Source: Nocardia goodfellowii (GTDB lineage: Bacteria; Actinomycetota; Actinomycetes; Mycobacteriales; Mycobacteriaceae). From it: DNA of 64,000 nucleotides. The stretch covers positions 4,464,001 to 4,528,000 of the forward strand of contig NZ_JAGGMR010000001.1 of the NCBI RefSeq assembly GCF_017875645.1. Reading direction: 5' to 3'. Made by a program: the position numbers and the translations under genes. Positions 1 through 10,680 of the stretch are shown here, in pieces (position 1 is the stretch's first letter; each line of letters begins with the position of its first letter). Under the pieces are notes generated by a model. That model worked only from the letters and a program-made list of their open reading frames with translations. It had not been told where the DNA came from and did not search any database.

Positions 1-1509
1 GGTCATGATCGGGGGCACGACAACCGGTGCGTCCGTGGGCGGTTCGGTGAAGAACATCAGCACGATCACCCGGACATAGAAGAAGGCCGCGATGGCGCTG
101 CAGATGACGCCGACGATGACCAGGAAGGCGGCCTGGTCGGCGGCGGCCGCCTGGAACACCGCGAACTTGCTGACGAAGCCGGAGGTCAGCGGGATACCGG
201 CGAAGGACAGCAGGAACAGGGCGAACAGGATGGCCAGCCAGGGGGAGCGGCGGCCCAGGCCCGCCCACTGGGACAGCGCGGTGGCTTCCGCGCCGGCGGG
301 TGTGCGGACCAGGCTGACGACGGCGAAGGCCCCGACGGTGCCCAGTCCATAGGCGACCAGATAGAACAGCAGCGCCGCGGTGCCCGCGTCGGTGGCCGCG
401 ACCAGGCCGGTCATCAGGAAACCGGCGTGGGCGACAGAGGAATACGCGAGCATGCGCTTGACGTCGGTCTGGGTGATGGCCAGGACGGCGCCGACGACCA
501 TGGTGGCGATGGCGACGGCGGCCAGCACCGGACGCCAGTCGTCGCGCAGGCTGGGGACGCCGACCTGCAGGACGCGGAGCAGCGCGCCGACCGCGGCGAT
601 CTTGGTGGCGGCCGCCATGAACGCGGTAACCGGGGTGGGTGCGCCCTGGTAGACGTCGGGCACCCAGGATTGGAACGGCACCGCGCCGATCTTGAACAGC
701 AGCCCGACCGCGAGCATCGCCACACCGAGCAACGCCAGCAGCGCGTTGGAGGGATGAGCGAAGAGGGCATCGGAGATCCCGGCGAGTTTGACGGTGCCGG
801 CCTGGCCGTAGAGCAGGGCCACGCCGTAGAGGAAGAATGCCGAGGAGAACGCGCCCAGCAAGAAGTACTTCAGCGCCGCTTCCTGGGAGAGCAGGCGGTG
901 CCGCCGGGCCAGCCCGCACAGCAGGTACAGCGGGAGCGAGAGCACTTCCAGCGCGATGAACATGGTGAGCAGGTCGTTGGCGGCGGGGAAGAGCAGCAGG
1001 CCGCCGACCGCGAGCATGGTCAGCGGGAACACCTCGGTGGTGGCGAGGCCCGCCTTCTCGGCGGTCCGTTCGGCGGCGCTGCCGGGCACCGCCGAGGCCT
1101 GCGGGGTGAAGGCGTCGATACGGCGCGGACGGGCCGCGTCGAGCGCCCAGGTGCCTGGGCCGGAACGCCTTTCGGCTCGCGGCTGGGCGTGCCGCTCGGC
1201 CATGAACACGATGCCGAGCAGCGACACCACCAGGATCGTGCCCTGCAGGAACAGGCTGACGCCGTCGACCGCCACCGCGCCGGCCACGGCGGTCGCGGAG
1301 GTGCCCGCCAATCCGAGCACCGCCACCAGCGCCGCGACCAAACCGGTGATCGCCAGCAGCACCTGGGTGACGTACCGGGCGCGGCGCGGGACGAACGCCT
1401 CGACCAGCACCCCGGTCACGGCCGCGCCGAAGACGAGCAGCATCGGCATGATCAGGCTGTATTCGATACTCGGTGCGGGCACGGTGGCCGCGAGAACTGC
1501 GGTGGTCAC
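1..1509 (-). CDS. nuoN: NADH-quinone oxidoreductase subunit N (3' end outside window)
   Basis: Antiporter-like membrane subunit of complex I, thought to translocate protons. The reading frame stays open from a GTG at 1509 to the window edge (503 codons; the family is usually 480-550 residues, so only the C-terminus is missing). The start GTG overlaps the nuoM stop as GTGA, as at several junctions in this operon. The protein begins with a hydrophobic segment (VTTAVLAATVPAPSIEYSLI), and the encoded chain is dominated by hydrophobic helices. Last gene of the nuo operon within the window. Identity rests on position after nuoM and on composition. Confidence 0.9.
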   Translation of the reverse strand, partial: MTTAVLAATVPAPSIEYSLIMPMLLVFGAAVTGVLVEAFVPRRARYVTQVLLAITGLVAALVAVLGLAGTSATAVAGAVAVDGVSLFLQGTILVVSLLGIVFMAERHAQPRAERRSGPGTWALDAARPRRIDAFTPQASAVPGSAAERTAEKAGLATTEVFPLTMLAVGGLLLFPAANDLLTMFIALEVLSLPLYLLCGLARRHRLLSQEAALKYFLLGAFSSAFFLYGVALLYGQAGTVKLAGISDALFAHPSNALLALLGVAMLAVGLLFKIGAVPFQSWVPDVYQGAPTPVTAFMAAATKIAAVGALLRVLQVGVPSLRDDWRPVLAAVAIATMVVGAVLAITQTDVKRMLAYSSVAHAGFLMTGLVAATDAGTAALLFYLVAYGLGTVGAFAVVSLVRTPAGAEATALSQWAGLGRRSPWLAILFALFLLSFAGIPLTSGFVSKFAVFQAAAADQAAFLVIVGVICSAIAAFFYVRVIVLMFFTEPPTDAPVVVPPIMT

Positions 1510-3164
1510 TTGTGCGTACCTCCGGGAATGGCGGCCGGTCCGGCCTCGGTGACGGCGGGGACGGACGGCTTCGGGTCTTCGCGGCCGATGGTGGTCAAGG
1601 TCTGGGTCACCGCGGGATCGATGAAGTCCAGCACCGGTTTCGGGTACACGCCGAGAAAGATCAGCGCGGCGATCAGTGGCACCACCACGGCGTACTCGCG
1701 CGGGACCAGGTCGCGCAGTTTCTCGTTGCCCGTGGTGACCGGTCCGGTCATCATCCGCTGGTACATCCACAGCACGTAGAGCGCGGCGAGCACCAGCGCG
1801 GCGGAGGCCACGACCGCGGCCGCCGGATAGCGGCTGAAAGTTCCGACCAGAACCAGGAATTCGCTGACGAACGGTGCGAGCCCGGGCAGGGACAGGGTGG
1901 CGAGACCGGCGATGAAGAAGGTGCCCGCCAGCACCGGCGCCACTTTCTGCACCCCGCCGTAGTCGGCGATGAGACGGGTGCCGCGGCGTGAGACCAGGAA
2001 TCCGGCGATCAGGAACAGTGCGGCGGTGGAGATGCCGTGGTTGACCATGTACAGCGTCGCGCCGGTCTGACCCTGGCTGGTCATGGCGAAGATGCCGAGG
2101 ATGATGAACCCGAAGTGCGAGATCGACGTGTAGGCGATCAGGCGCATCACATCGGTCTGGCCGATGGCGAGGACCGCGCCGTAGACGATGCCGATCACCG
2201 CGAGCGTAATCACCAGCGGCGCATAGGTTCCGGCGGCAGCGGGGAACAGCAGCACACAGTAGCGCAGCATGCCGAAGGTGCCGACCTTGTCGACCACCGC
2301 CATCATCAGCACCGCGCTCGACGGTGTCGCGGCGACGGCGGCGTCGGGCAGCCAGGTGTGCAGCGGCCACAGCGGCGCTTTCACCGCGAAGGCGAACATG
2401 AAGCCGAGGAACAACGCGTTCAACACCGCGGGCGCTGCGCCGAGCTGACCGGAATTGGCGGCGGCGACCACGATCCGGAGATCGAAGGTGCCGACACCGC
2501 CGGGTCCGAGGCCTTCGCGGGCGGTCAGGACGTAGAGGCCGATCACCGCGGCCAGCATGATGAGTCCGCCGAACAGGTTGTACAGCAAGAACTTCACCGC
2601 GGCCCGGGACCGCTGCCGGCTTGCCTTACCCGCCTCGTCTCCGGTTGTCCCCGAAGCGGTGATGTCGCCGCCGCGGGACCCGAAGCCGCCGATGAGGAAG
2701 TACATCGGGATGAGCATGGCTTCGAAGAAGATGTAGAACAGCAGGATGTCCAGGGCGACGAACGAGACGAGCACCATGGCTTCGACCAGCAGGGTGAGCG
2801 CCAGATAGGTGTGCATCACCCGCTTGCCACCGCCGGCTTCGCGGTCGTCGTTCCAGCCCGCCAGTATCAGGATCGGTACCAGGGCGGTGGTAAGCAGGAC
2901 GAGAACCATGGCGATGCCGTCGATGCCGACGGTGTAGCCCGCCCCGAAAGCCGGTATCCACTCGTGGGATTCGACGAACTGGTACTGCTCGCCGCCGGGC
3001 TCGAAGCGCACGGCTGTCACCACGGCCAGGACCAGCGTCGCCAGTGCGAAGGCAAAGGCGATGATGCGGGCGAGGTTGCGTTGAGCCGGGGGCAGGACCA
3101 GCACCACGATCGCACCGGCGACCGGAGCCAACCACAGGGTGGTCAACCAGGGGAAGTTGTTCAC
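1506..3164 (-). CDS. nuoM: NADH-quinone oxidoreductase subunit M
   Basis: Proton-translocating, antiporter-like subunit of complex I, 552 residues (family about 500-550), with many transmembrane helices. The conserved loop LPDAAVAATPSSAVLMMAVV and the following DKVGTFGMLRY are typical of NuoM, as is the preceding FAVKAPLWPLHTWLPDA motif. The start is a GTG at 3164 with a good AAGGAAGG ribosome site about five bases upstream. It is separated from nuoL by 109 bp, the only sizeable gap inside the operon, and overlaps nuoN by four bases. Confidence 0.96.
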   Translation of the reverse strand: MNNFPWLTTLWLAPVAGAIVVLVLPPAQRNLARIIAFAFALATLVLAVVTAVRFEPGGEQYQFVESHEWIPAFGAGYTVGIDGIAMVLVLLTTALVPILILAGWNDDREAGGGKRVMHTYLALTLLVEAMVLVSFVALDILLFYIFFEAMLIPMYFLIGGFGSRGGDITASGTTGDEAGKASRQRSRAAVKFLLYNLFGGLIMLAAVIGLYVLTAREGLGPGGVGTFDLRIVVAAANSGQLGAAPAVLNALFLGFMFAFAVKAPLWPLHTWLPDAAVAATPSSAVLMMAVVDKVGTFGMLRYCVLLFPAAAGTYAPLVITLAVIGIVYGAVLAIGQTDVMRLIAYTSISHFGFIILGIFAMTSQGQTGATLYMVNHGISTAALFLIAGFLVSRRGTRLIADYGGVQKVAPVLAGTFFIAGLATLSLPGLAPFVSEFLVLVGTFSRYPAAAVVASAALVLAALYVLWMYQRMMTGPVTTGNEKLRDLVPREYAVVVPLIAALIFLGVYPKPVLDFIDPAVTQTLTTIGREDPKPSVPAVTEAGPAAIPGGTHK

Positions 3165-3197
3165 CGCAGCCTTCCTTCACTCCGGGGAGCTGTGTGG

Positions 3198-3222
3198 GTC
3201 CCGGCCGCGAACGTGCCGGGAC
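3198..3222 (-). promoter_or_regulatory. Hairpin in the nuoL-nuoM gap
   Basis: Perfect 8-bp inverted repeat, GTCCCGGC and GCCGGGAC, around a 9-base loop inside the 109-bp nuoL-nuoM spacer. No U-tract follows, so it is not a classical terminator. It could be an mRNA processing or stability element that sets the ratio of distal subunits. The function is inferred. Confidence 0.4.
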
Positions 3223-3273
3223 GACGAGTTACGGCGGGCAGGCGGAGCCGGTGTGGCTCGATGGCTCGGTTGC

Positions 3274-5160
3274 TCACCAGATCCTCACCGCCAGCAGAGC
3301 GGCGGCCACCAGGGCGGCGCCGGTGAACATGGACAGCGCGTAGGACCGCACGAATCCGGTTTGGACGCGGCGCACGCGGCCCGACATACCGCCGATGAAT
3401 GCCGCTGTGCCGTTGACGATTCCGTCGACGCCGCGGTTGTCGAGGAAGACCAGTGCCCGGGTGAAATGCCGGCCCGGCCGCATGAACACGCCCTCGTTGA
3501 AGGCATCGCCGTAGAGGTCCCGGCGGGCCGCCACGGTGAGCACACCGGCCGGAACCGGTGCGGTCTCGGGGATTTCCCGCAGGGCGTACTCCCGGTAGGC
3601 CACACCGGCACCGAGGGCGACCACGATCAACGCCATCGCGGTGACCACCCAGGCGGGCAGCAGGTGCTCGCCGTGATGTTCGCCGACGACCGGCGCCAGC
3701 CAGTTCTGCAGTGACGAGCCCAGGACCAGCAGCCCACCGGAGAACACCGAACCGACGGCCAGCACCAGCATCGGCCCGCGCATGCTGGCCGGCGACTCGT
3801 GCGGATGGGTGTCTTCCTTCCAGCGGGTCTTGCCGAAGAAGGTCATCAGCATCACGCGCGTCATATAGAACGCGGTTAGACCCGCGCCGATCAGCGCGGC
3901 GGTGCCGAGGGTCCAGCCCTTCGCGCCGCCGGCGTTGAACGCCGTCTCGATGATCTTGTCCTTGGAGAAGAATCCGGCGAACGGCGGCACCCCGATGATC
4001 GCCAGGTACCCGAGTCCGAACGTCACGTAGGTGACCGGCAACAACTTTCGCAGCCCGCCGTAGCGCCGCATATCGGTCTCGTCGTTCATCGCGTGCATCA
4101 CCGACCCGGCCCCGAGGAACAGCCCGGCCTTGAAGAAGCCGTGCGTCAGCAGGTGCATGATCGCGAACGCGTACCCGGCCGGCCCGAGCCCGGCGGCCAG
4201 GAACATGTAGCCGATCTGGCTCATGGTGGACGCGGCGAGGGCCTTCTTGATGTCGTCCTTCGCGCAGCCGATGATCGCACCGAAAAGCAACGTGACCGCG
4301 CCGACGATCACCACGCCCAGTTGCGCGTTCGGCGCCAGATCGAAGATCGGGCCGGATCGCGCGATCAGGTAGACGCCGGCGGTGACCATGGTCGCCGCGT
4401 GGATGAGCGCCGACACCGGGGTGGGGCCTTCCATCGCGTCCCCGAGCCAGGATTGCAGCGGTACCTGCGCGGACTTGCCGCACGCGCCGAGCAGCAACAG
4501 CAACCCGATCGCGGTCAGCGTGCCTTCGCCGGCCTGCGGTGCGGCGGCGAACACGTCACCGAATCCGATGCTCCCGAAGGTGGCGAACATGGTGAACATG
4601 GCGATCGCCAGCCCCATGTCGCCGACTCGGTTGACCACGAACGCCTTCTTGGCAGCCGTTGCGGCCATGGGCTTTTCGTGCCAGAACCCGATCAGCAGGT
4701 AGGACGCCAAGCCGACGCCTTCCCAGCCGAGGAAGAGCACCAGATAGTTGTTCGCCAGCACCAGCAGCAGCATGGCCGCGAGGAACAGATTGAGGTAGGC
4801 GAAGAATCGGCGCCGGTTCGGATCGTCGGCCATGTAGCCGATCGAGTAGATGTGGATCAGCGAACCCACACCGGTGATCAGCAGCGCGAAACACATCGAC
4901 AGCTGATCGAGTTGGAGCCCGAAGTCGACCTGCAGGCCGGCCACGGGGACCCATTCGAACAGGTCCAGCTGGATGGCGCGGTCGGCCGAGTCGCGACCGA
5001 GCATGCCGATGAACGCGATCGCGGCGATACCGAAGGAGGCCACCGCGGCGACGGTGCCGAGCAGGTGGCCCCACGGGTCGCTGACACGTCCGGCCAGCAG
5101 CAGGATTACCGCGCCCGCCAGCGGCAGGGCGGGCATGAGCCAGAGCATTGCCGTCCCCAT
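3274..5160 (-). CDS. nuoL: NADH-quinone oxidoreductase subunit L
   Basis: Largest antiporter-like proton-pumping subunit of complex I, 628 residues (typical length). Recognisable family segments include [42 protein letters not shown] and [20 protein letters not shown] followed by [11 protein letters not shown]. The C-terminal part would form the long lateral helix. ATG start at 5160, one base after the nuoK stop on the minus strand. Membrane embedded. Confidence 0.97.
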   Translation of the reverse strand: MGTAMLWLMPALPLAGAVILLLAGRVSDPWGHLLGTVAAVASFGIAAIAFIGMLGRDSADRAIQLDLFEWVPVAGLQVDFGLQLDQLSMCFALLITGVGSLIHIYSIGYMADDPNRRRFFAYLNLFLAAMLLLVLANNYLVLFLGWEGVGLASYLLIGFWHEKPMAATAAKKAFVVNRVGDMGLAIAMFTMFATFGSIGFGDVFAAAPQAGEGTLTAIGLLLLLGACGKSAQVPLQSWLGDAMEGPTPVSALIHAATMVTAGVYLIARSGPIFDLAPNAQLGVVIVGAVTLLFGAIIGCAKDDIKKALAASTMSQIGYMFLAAGLGPAGYAFAIMHLLTHGFFKAGLFLGAGSVMHAMNDETDMRRYGGLRKLLPVTYVTFGLGYLAIIGVPPFAGFFSKDKIIETAFNAGGAKGWTLGTAALIGAGLTAFYMTRVMLMTFFGKTRWKEDTHPHESPASMRGPMLVLAVGSVFSGGLLVLGSSLQNWLAPVVGEHHGEHLLPAWVVTAMALIVVALGAGVAYREYALREIPETAPVPAGVLTVAARRDLYGDAFNEGVFMRPGRHFTRALVFLDNRGVDGIVNGTAAFIGGMSGRVRRVQTGFVRSYALSMFTGAALVAAALLAVRIW

Positions 5161-5161
5161 A

Positions 5162-5461
5162 TCAGAACTTCAACAGGTTGGCGGCGTCGACCGAGGTCGA
5201 CCGGCGGGCACGGAAGATGGTCATGATGATCGCGAGGCCCACCACGACTTCGGCCGCGGCCACGACCATCGTGAAGAACGCGAAGACCTGACCGTCGAGG
5301 TTGGCGTGCAGCCGGGCGAAGGTGACGAACGCCAGGTTCACCGCGTTCAGCATCAGCTCGATGCACATGAACACCACGATGGCATTGCGCCGCAGCAGGA
5401 CTCCGGCCGCGCCGATGGTGAACAGCAGGGCGGACAGATACAGATAGTTCTCTGGGTTCAC
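5162..5461 (-). CDS. nuoK: NADH-quinone oxidoreductase subunit K
   Basis: Small three-helix membrane subunit of complex I, 99 residues, the usual length. It begins [20 protein letters not shown], and the conserved [11 protein letters not shown] with the intramembrane glutamate is present, followed by [14 protein letters not shown]. The GTG start at 5461 overlaps the nuoJ stop as GTGA, indicating translational coupling. A much longer open frame continues upstream, but it is antisense-like low-complexity sequence inside nuoJ and was discarded. Confidence 0.96.
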   Translation of the reverse strand: MNPENYLYLSALLFTIGAAGVLLRRNAIVVFMCIELMLNAVNLAFVTFARLHANLDGQVFAFFTMVVAAAEVVVGLAIIMTIFRARRSTSVDAANLLKF

Positions 5462-6306
5462 CGCTTGCCTTCCTCGTGCTGATTCGTCTGATCGCTGCGC
5501 GGGCTCGGCGCGCGGTCCGGGACCGTCTCGGAGCCGACCGAGATGACGGCTGCTTCGGTCAGTGCTTTGTCGCGGCGGTGCCGCAGGATGGTGCTCACCG
5601 AGTGCTCCGCGAAGGAGCCGTCGGGCAGCCGGGCGGGAACGTCGACCGCGTTGTGCCGGGCGTACACGCCCGGGGTGGGCAGCGGGGTCGCTCGACTCTT
5701 GCCGTCCCGGAACCGCATCCGCGACATCTCGCGCTGGCCGAGCTTGGGTTCCAGCTGATCGCGGTGGGCGAGCACCATGGCGCCGATGGTGGCGGCGATG
5801 AGCAGCGCGCCGGTGAGCTCGAACGCCCAGACGTATTTGACGAAGATCAGCTCGGCGAGTTCGCCGATCACGTCGCGACCGGCGAATCCCGTGGCGGGGA
5901 AGGTGATTCCGGAATCGCGGATGCCGTTGGCGATGCCGCTGATGAACAGGATGCCGAACCCGAGCCCGACCGCGCAGGCGGCCGCCCGCTGACCCTTGAT
6001 GGTCTCCTTCAGCGATTCCCCGGAGTCCACGCCGACGAGCATCAGCACGAACAGGAACAGCATCATGACCGCGCCGGTGTAGACGACGATCTGCACGACG
6101 CCCAGGAACAGCGCGTCCTGGGCGATGTACATGACGGCCAGCGCGATCATGGTGGCGGCCAGGCAGATCGCCGAGTGCACGGCTTTCGCGGAGAACACCA
6201 TGCCGAGTGCGCCGAGGGCGGCGAGTGGGGCGAGGATCCAGAACTGCACCGCTTCGCCGGTGCCGGTTTCCGTCAAAGGCTCTGCTGCGATGAGGAATTC
6301 GTTCAC
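5458..6306 (-). CDS. nuoJ: NADH-quinone oxidoreductase subunit J
   Basis: Membrane subunit of complex I, 282 residues. The first 170 residues hold the NuoJ helices ([40 protein letters not shown]). The last roughly 100 residues are a charged, hydrophilic cytoplasmic tail, longer than in enterobacteria but usual in actinobacteria. GTG start at 6306, overlapping the upstream nuoH-nuoI stop by four bases. Confidence 0.95.
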   Translation of the reverse strand: MNEFLIAAEPLTETGTGEAVQFWILAPLAALGALGMVFSAKAVHSAICLAATMIALAVMYIAQDALFLGVVQIVVYTGAVMMLFLFVLMLVGVDSGESLKETIKGQRAAACAVGLGFGILFISGIANGIRDSGITFPATGFAGRDVIGELAELIFVKYVWAFELTGALLIAATIGAMVLAHRDQLEPKLGQREMSRMRFRDGKSRATPLPTPGVYARHNAVDVPARLPDGSFAEHSVSTILRHRRDKALTEAAVISVGSETVPDRAPSPRSDQTNQHEEGKR

Positions 6307-8135
6307 CGTGCGACTCCTTCGGTGCCGATCGCGGTGGGCTCCCGGTCCCGGCCGACCGGCTCGTCCGAGATCGGGTCGACCGCCGCGACACCACCGGGGA
6401 CGGTGCCGCGGTAGTAGTCGCCCTCGGTCGTGCCGGGGTACATGGCGTGCGGCGGTGCCTGCATGCCCGGTTGCAGCGGCGCGAGCAGGTTCTGCTTCTC
6501 GTAGATCAGATCGGCCCGGTTGTCGTCGGTGAGTTCGTACTCGTTGGTCATGGTCAGCGCCCGGGTCGGGCAGGCCTCGATACAGAGTCCGCAGCCGATG
6601 CAGCGCAGATAGTTGATCTGATAGACCTGGCCGTACCGTTCACCCGGCGAGAAGCGTTCGGTCTCGGTGTTGTCCGCGCCTTCGACGTAGATCGCGTCGG
6701 CGGGGCAGGCCCAGGCGCACAGCTCGCAGCCGATGCACTTCTCCAGCCCGTCGGGATGCCGGTTGAGTTGGTGCCGCCCGTGGTAGCGCGGCGCGGTGGG
6801 CACCTTCTGTTCCGGGTAGTACTCGGTGTTCGGCTTCTTGAACATGGTCGCCGCGGTGACCGCGAATCCACTCAGCGGCTCCAGGAAACTCGCCTTGGCG
6901 ACATCACGCCGTGCCGCGTCGGCGGGCAGCGGTGGGGTCGGGAAGCCCAGGAACACACCGGATTCCGCGACCGTCATCGGTTCCTCGGCCAGCGGCGGCA
7001 GATTCGGTTTGCGGCCCGCACGCAGGAACATGCCGATCATCAGTGCGGTGATGACAACCCCGCCGATCACCAACGCCTCGGTCTGGTACTGCCACCCTTC
7101 CGCACCGGCGACGCGCGCGCCGGCGACCAGCATCACCCACAGCAGCGATACCGGGATCAGCAGCTTCCAGCCGAGATTCATGAACTGGTCGTAGCGCAGG
7201 CGGGGCAGTGTGCCGCGCAGCCAGATGAACACGAACAGGAACGTCCACACCTTGGCGACGAACCACACCAGGCCCCACCATCCCGCGTCCGCACCCGGGA
7301 TCATGTTGAACGGCCACGGCGCGTGCCAGCCACCCAGGAACAGGGTGGTCGCGAGCGCGGAAACCGTTGCCATGTTGACGTATTCGGCGAGCATGAACAT
7401 GGCGAACTTGAGCGAGGAGTACTCGGTGTGGAAGCCGCCGACCAGCTCGCCCTCGGCCTCGGGCAGGTCGAACGGCGCGCGGTTGGTCTCACCGACCATG
7501 GACACGCAGTAGATCAGGAACGAGGGCAGCAGCAGGAACACGAACCAGGTCGGGTGCTGCGCCGAGACGATGCCCGAGGTGGCCATGGTGCCCGCGTGCA
7601 GGAACACCGCCGCGAAGCACAGCGCCATCGCGATCTCGTAGGAGATCACCTGCGCGGTGGAGCGCAGGCCGCCGAGCAGCGGATAGGTGGAACCCGACGC
7701 CCAACCGGCGAGCACGATGCCGTACACGCCGATCGAGGTGATGGCGAGGATGTAGAGCACCGCCACCGGCAGGTCGGTGAGCTGCAGCGCGGTCCGGTTC
7801 CCGGCGATCGAGACCTCGCCGCCGAGCGGGATCACCGCGAACGCCATGAACGCCGGGATCACCGAGAGGATCGGCGCCAGAACGTAGATCGGCTTGTCGA
7901 CGATCGCCGGGATGATGTCCTCTTTGAGGGCCATCTTCACGCCGTCGGCGACCGCCTGCAATGAACCCTTAGGGCCGACCCGGTTGGGTCCGACGCGCAT
8001 CTGCATGCGCGCCACGATCTTTCGTTCCGCGACCACCGCGATCATCGGTGTGAGCAACAGGAAAACGAAGATGGCCAGGGATTTCGCGATGATCAGCCAC
8101 ATCGGATCATGGCCGAAGAGGGACAGATCACTCAT
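6303..8135 (-). CDS. nuoHI: NuoH-NuoI in-frame fusion (complex I membrane subunit H plus 2x[4Fe-4S] subunit I)
   Basis: A single 610-residue frame. Residues 1 to about 400 are NuoH: multiple membrane helices, [20 protein letters not shown], the quinone-cavity loop [20 protein letters not shown]. Residues about 415-610 are NuoI with two ferredoxin motifs, [12 protein letters not shown] and [12 protein letters not shown]. No stop codon separates them, and no ATG, GTG or TTG lies in frame near the expected NuoI start. The junction lies at about 6893-6935. In E. coli and M. tuberculosis these are separate proteins. In another frame, TGATG occurs at the junction (about 6904), so a pair of indels or a sequencing error in an original stop/start overlap is the alternative. 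Overlaps nuoG by eight bases. Confidence 0.85.
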   Translation of the reverse strand: MSDLSLFGHDPMWLIIAKSLAIFVFLLLTPMIAVVAERKIVARMQMRVGPNRVGPKGSLQAVADGVKMALKEDIIPAIVDKPIYVLAPILSVIPAFMAFAVIPLGGEVSIAGNRTALQLTDLPVAVLYILAITSIGVYGIVLAGWASGSTYPLLGGLRSTAQVISYEIAMALCFAAVFLHAGTMATSGIVSAQHPTWFVFLLLPSFLIYCVSMVGETNRAPFDLPEAEGELVGGFHTEYSSLKFAMFMLAEYVNMATVSALATTLFLGGWHAPWPFNMIPGADAGWWGLVWFVAKVWTFLFVFIWLRGTLPRLRYDQFMNLGWKLLIPVSLLWVMLVAGARVAGAEGWQYQTEALVIGGVVITALMIGMFLRAGRKPNLPPLAEEPMTVAESGVFLGFPTPPLPADAARRDVAKASFLEPLSGFAVTAATMFKKPNTEYYPEQKVPTAPRYHGRHQLNRHPDGLEKCIGCELCAWACPADAIYVEGADNTETERFSPGERYGQVYQINYLRCIGCGLCIEACPTRALTMTNEYELTDDNRADLIYEKQNLLAPLQPGMQAPPHAMYPGTTEGDYYRGTVPGGVAAVDPISDEPVGRDREPTAIGTEGVAR

Positions 8136-10680
8136 GACGGTTGTCCTTGTCGTCTGGTCGCTCCGCGGGCTGCGCTCCGGTGTCGTCCGGCCGATGCGCG
8201 GGCTGCGCTCCGATGTCTTCCGGCGGCTGCTCGGGCTGCGCCGCGCCCGTTGCGGGCCGGATCTCGACGACGCCGCCGGGCACGGTGGCGAGCTGTTCGG
8301 TGATCGAGCAACCCGGCGAGTTCTGCGGCAGCCACACCACGCGGTCGGGCATCGCGGTGATCGTCAGCGGCAGCGTGATCAGGCCGCGCTGGGTGCCGAC
8401 GGTGACCGGATCTCCCTCGGCCGCACCGATTTCCGCGGCGGTGGCGGCCGAGAGCCGAACCACCGGCGGGCGGGCGATACCGGCGAGATTGGGTTCGCCG
8501 TCCTGCATGCGGCCCTGATCGAGCAGCATGTGCCAGGAAGCGAGGACGGCGGTGCCGGCGCTGGGCTGGGTGACCGGATGCGGCCGGTGCGCGGGCGCGG
8601 GAACGGGCTGGCCGTCCCACACCCCGAGCTCGGCGAGCTCGGCACGAGCCGCGGCGGCGTCGGGCAGGCCGAGCCGGACTTGCATCTCGCCGGCGATGGC
8701 GTGCAGGACGCGTCCGTCGGACATGGGCGCGGCGGTGCGGGTCACCATGGAGTCGCCGAGTGCGGCGTCGAAGCGGCGCGGCCGGCCCTCCCAGTTGCGG
8801 AAGGTGCCGGTCTTCTCCATCGCGGTGGCGACCGGGAAGACCACATCGGCGCGGTCGGTGACCGGGCTGTGCCGCAGTTCGAGGCTGACCACGAAGCGGG
8901 CGGCGTCGATGGCGGCGAGCGCGGCGCTGGGATCGGGCAGGTCGGTGATGTCGACGCCGCCGATGACCAGAGCGCCCAGCCCGGAGGCCGCGTCGAGGAT
9001 GCCCGCGGTGTCCCGGCCGGGGGTGGCGGGCAGTTCGCCGACGTTCCACACGGCCCGGACCTGCTGGCGCGCGGCCGGATCGGGGACCGGGCGCCCGCCC
9101 GGCAGCAGACCGGGCAGCGCGCCCGCTTCCACCGCCCCGCGTTCACCGGCGCGACGAGGGACCCAGGCCAGCGTGGCCCCGGTCTCCTCCGCCAGGCGGA
9201 CCGCGGCCGAGAGCGCGCCGGGGATACCAGCCAGCCGTTCACCGGCCAGGATCACCGCGCCGGGCTGACGCAGCAGCCGCCCGGCATTGTCGGTGATCTC
9301 GGCGGCGCCGGTCCGAAGTGCTTCCAGCGCATGGGGTTCCGCGCCGGGCACGGTCGCCAGCAGGGTGCCGGACATGCGTTCCAAGCCGCGCGAGCGGTAG
9401 GGCGCCAGCGAGTAGATCGGCAGGCCGCGCTTGCGGGCCGCCTTGCGCAGGCGCAGATAGATGATCGGTGACTCCTCTTCCGGTTCGAAACCGGCGAGCA
9501 GCACGATCGGCGCGCGTTCCAGGCTGTCGTAGTCGACGGTCACGCCGCGCCCGGCGACGCGGGCGGCCAGGAAATCCGCCTCCTCGGCCGAGTGCACCCG
9601 GGTGCGGAAGTCGATGTCGTTGCTGCCCAGCGCGATTCGGGTGAACTTGCCGTAGGCGTAGGCGTCTTCCTCGGTGACCCGGCCGCCGACGAGCACGCCC
9701 GCGTTCCCGAACGCCGCGGCCAATCCGCTCGCGGCGGCGGCCAGCGCCTCCGACCAGGAGGCGGGCTGCAGGGTGCCGTCCCAGCCGCGGACCAGCGGGG
9801 TGGTGATGCGATCACGCTCGGTGGCATAGGCGAAGGCCCAGCGGCCCTTGTCGCAGTTCCACTCCTCGTTCACCTGCGGATCGTCACCGGCCAAGCGGCG
9901 CAGCACTTTTCCACGCCGGTGATCGGTGCGCTGCGCGCAGCCCGACGCGCAGTGCTCGCACACGCTGGGGCTGGAGACCAGGTCGAACGGGCGGGCCCGG
10001 AACCGGTAGCTGGTGCCGGTGAGCGCGCCGACCGGGCAGATCTGCACGGTGTTGCCGGAGAAGTACGAGTCCAGCGGTTCGGCCTGGGCGGTGCCGACCT
10101 GTTGCAGCGCACCGCGATCCATCAGCTCGATGAACGGATCACCGGCCACCTGCTGCGAGAACCGGGTGCAGCGGGCGCAGAGCACGCAGCGTTCCCGGTC
10201 CAGCAGTACCGCCGAGGACAGCGGAATCGGCTTGGGATAGGTGCGTTTCACGCCCTCGAACCGGGTTTCCGGACGGCCGGAGGACATCGCCTGGTTCTGC
10301 AGCGGACATTCACCGCCCTTGTCGCAGACCGGGCAGTCCAGGGGGTGGTTGATTAGCAGCAGCTCCATCACCCCCTCCTGGGCCCGGTCGGCGACCTCGG
10401 AGGTCAGCTGGGTGCGCACCACCATGCCCTCGGCGACGGTCTGGGTACAGGAGGCGACGGGTTTGCGCTGGCCCTCCACCTCGACGATGCATTGGCGGCA
10501 GGCGCCGACCGGGTCCAGCAGCGGGTGATCGCAGAAGCGGGGGATCTGGATGCCGATGAGTTCGGCGGCCCGGATCACCAGGGTGCCCGCGGGCACGCTG
10601 ACGGAGGTGCCGTCGATGGTCAATGTCACGAGATCGGCCGGCAGAACACCGCTTTCGTTAGAACTCACCGTAGAAGTCAT
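8128..10680 (-). CDS. nuoG: NADH-quinone oxidoreductase subunit G
   Basis: Peripheral iron-sulfur subunit, 850 residues. The N-terminus is a [2Fe-2S] domain ([16 protein letters not shown]...C), followed by [13 protein letters not shown] and the [10 protein letters not shown] cluster motif near residue 160. A molybdopterin-oxidoreductase-like region fills the rest. The last 35 residues are hydrophilic and contain an imperfect tandem repeat ([24 protein letters not shown]), visible at DNA level around 8167-8226. Start ATG at 10680, overlapping nuoF by four bases. Confidence 0.96.
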   Translation of the reverse strand: MTSTVSSNESGVLPADLVTLTIDGTSVSVPAGTLVIRAAELIGIQIPRFCDHPLLDPVGACRQCIVEVEGQRKPVASCTQTVAEGMVVRTQLTSEVADRAQEGVMELLLINHPLDCPVCDKGGECPLQNQAMSSGRPETRFEGVKRTYPKPIPLSSAVLLDRERCVLCARCTRFSQQVAGDPFIELMDRGALQQVGTAQAEPLDSYFSGNTVQICPVGALTGTSYRFRARPFDLVSSPSVCEHCASGCAQRTDHRRGKVLRRLAGDDPQVNEEWNCDKGRWAFAYATERDRITTPLVRGWDGTLQPASWSEALAAAASGLAAAFGNAGVLVGGRVTEEDAYAYGKFTRIALGSNDIDFRTRVHSAEEADFLAARVAGRGVTVDYDSLERAPIVLLAGFEPEEESPIIYLRLRKAARKRGLPIYSLAPYRSRGLERMSGTLLATVPGAEPHALEALRTGAAEITDNAGRLLRQPGAVILAGERLAGIPGALSAAVRLAEETGATLAWVPRRAGERGAVEAGALPGLLPGGRPVPDPAARQQVRAVWNVGELPATPGRDTAGILDAASGLGALVIGGVDITDLPDPSAALAAIDAARFVVSLELRHSPVTDRADVVFPVATAMEKTGTFRNWEGRPRRFDAALGDSMVTRTAAPMSDGRVLHAIAGEMQVRLGLPDAAAARAELAELGVWDGQPVPAPAHRPHPVTQPSAGTAVLASWHMLLDQGRMQDGEPNLAGIARPPVVRLSAATAAEIGAAEGDPVTVGTQRGLITLPLTITAMPDRVVWLPQNSPGCSITEQLATVPGGVVEIRPATGAAQPEQPPEDIGAQPAHRPDDTGAQPAERPDDKDNRHE

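Noticed and set aside
5162..6394. 410-codon frame containing nuoK
   Set aside because: Only the last 99 codons resemble a protein family (NuoK); the rest is Arg-rich shadow of nuoJ.
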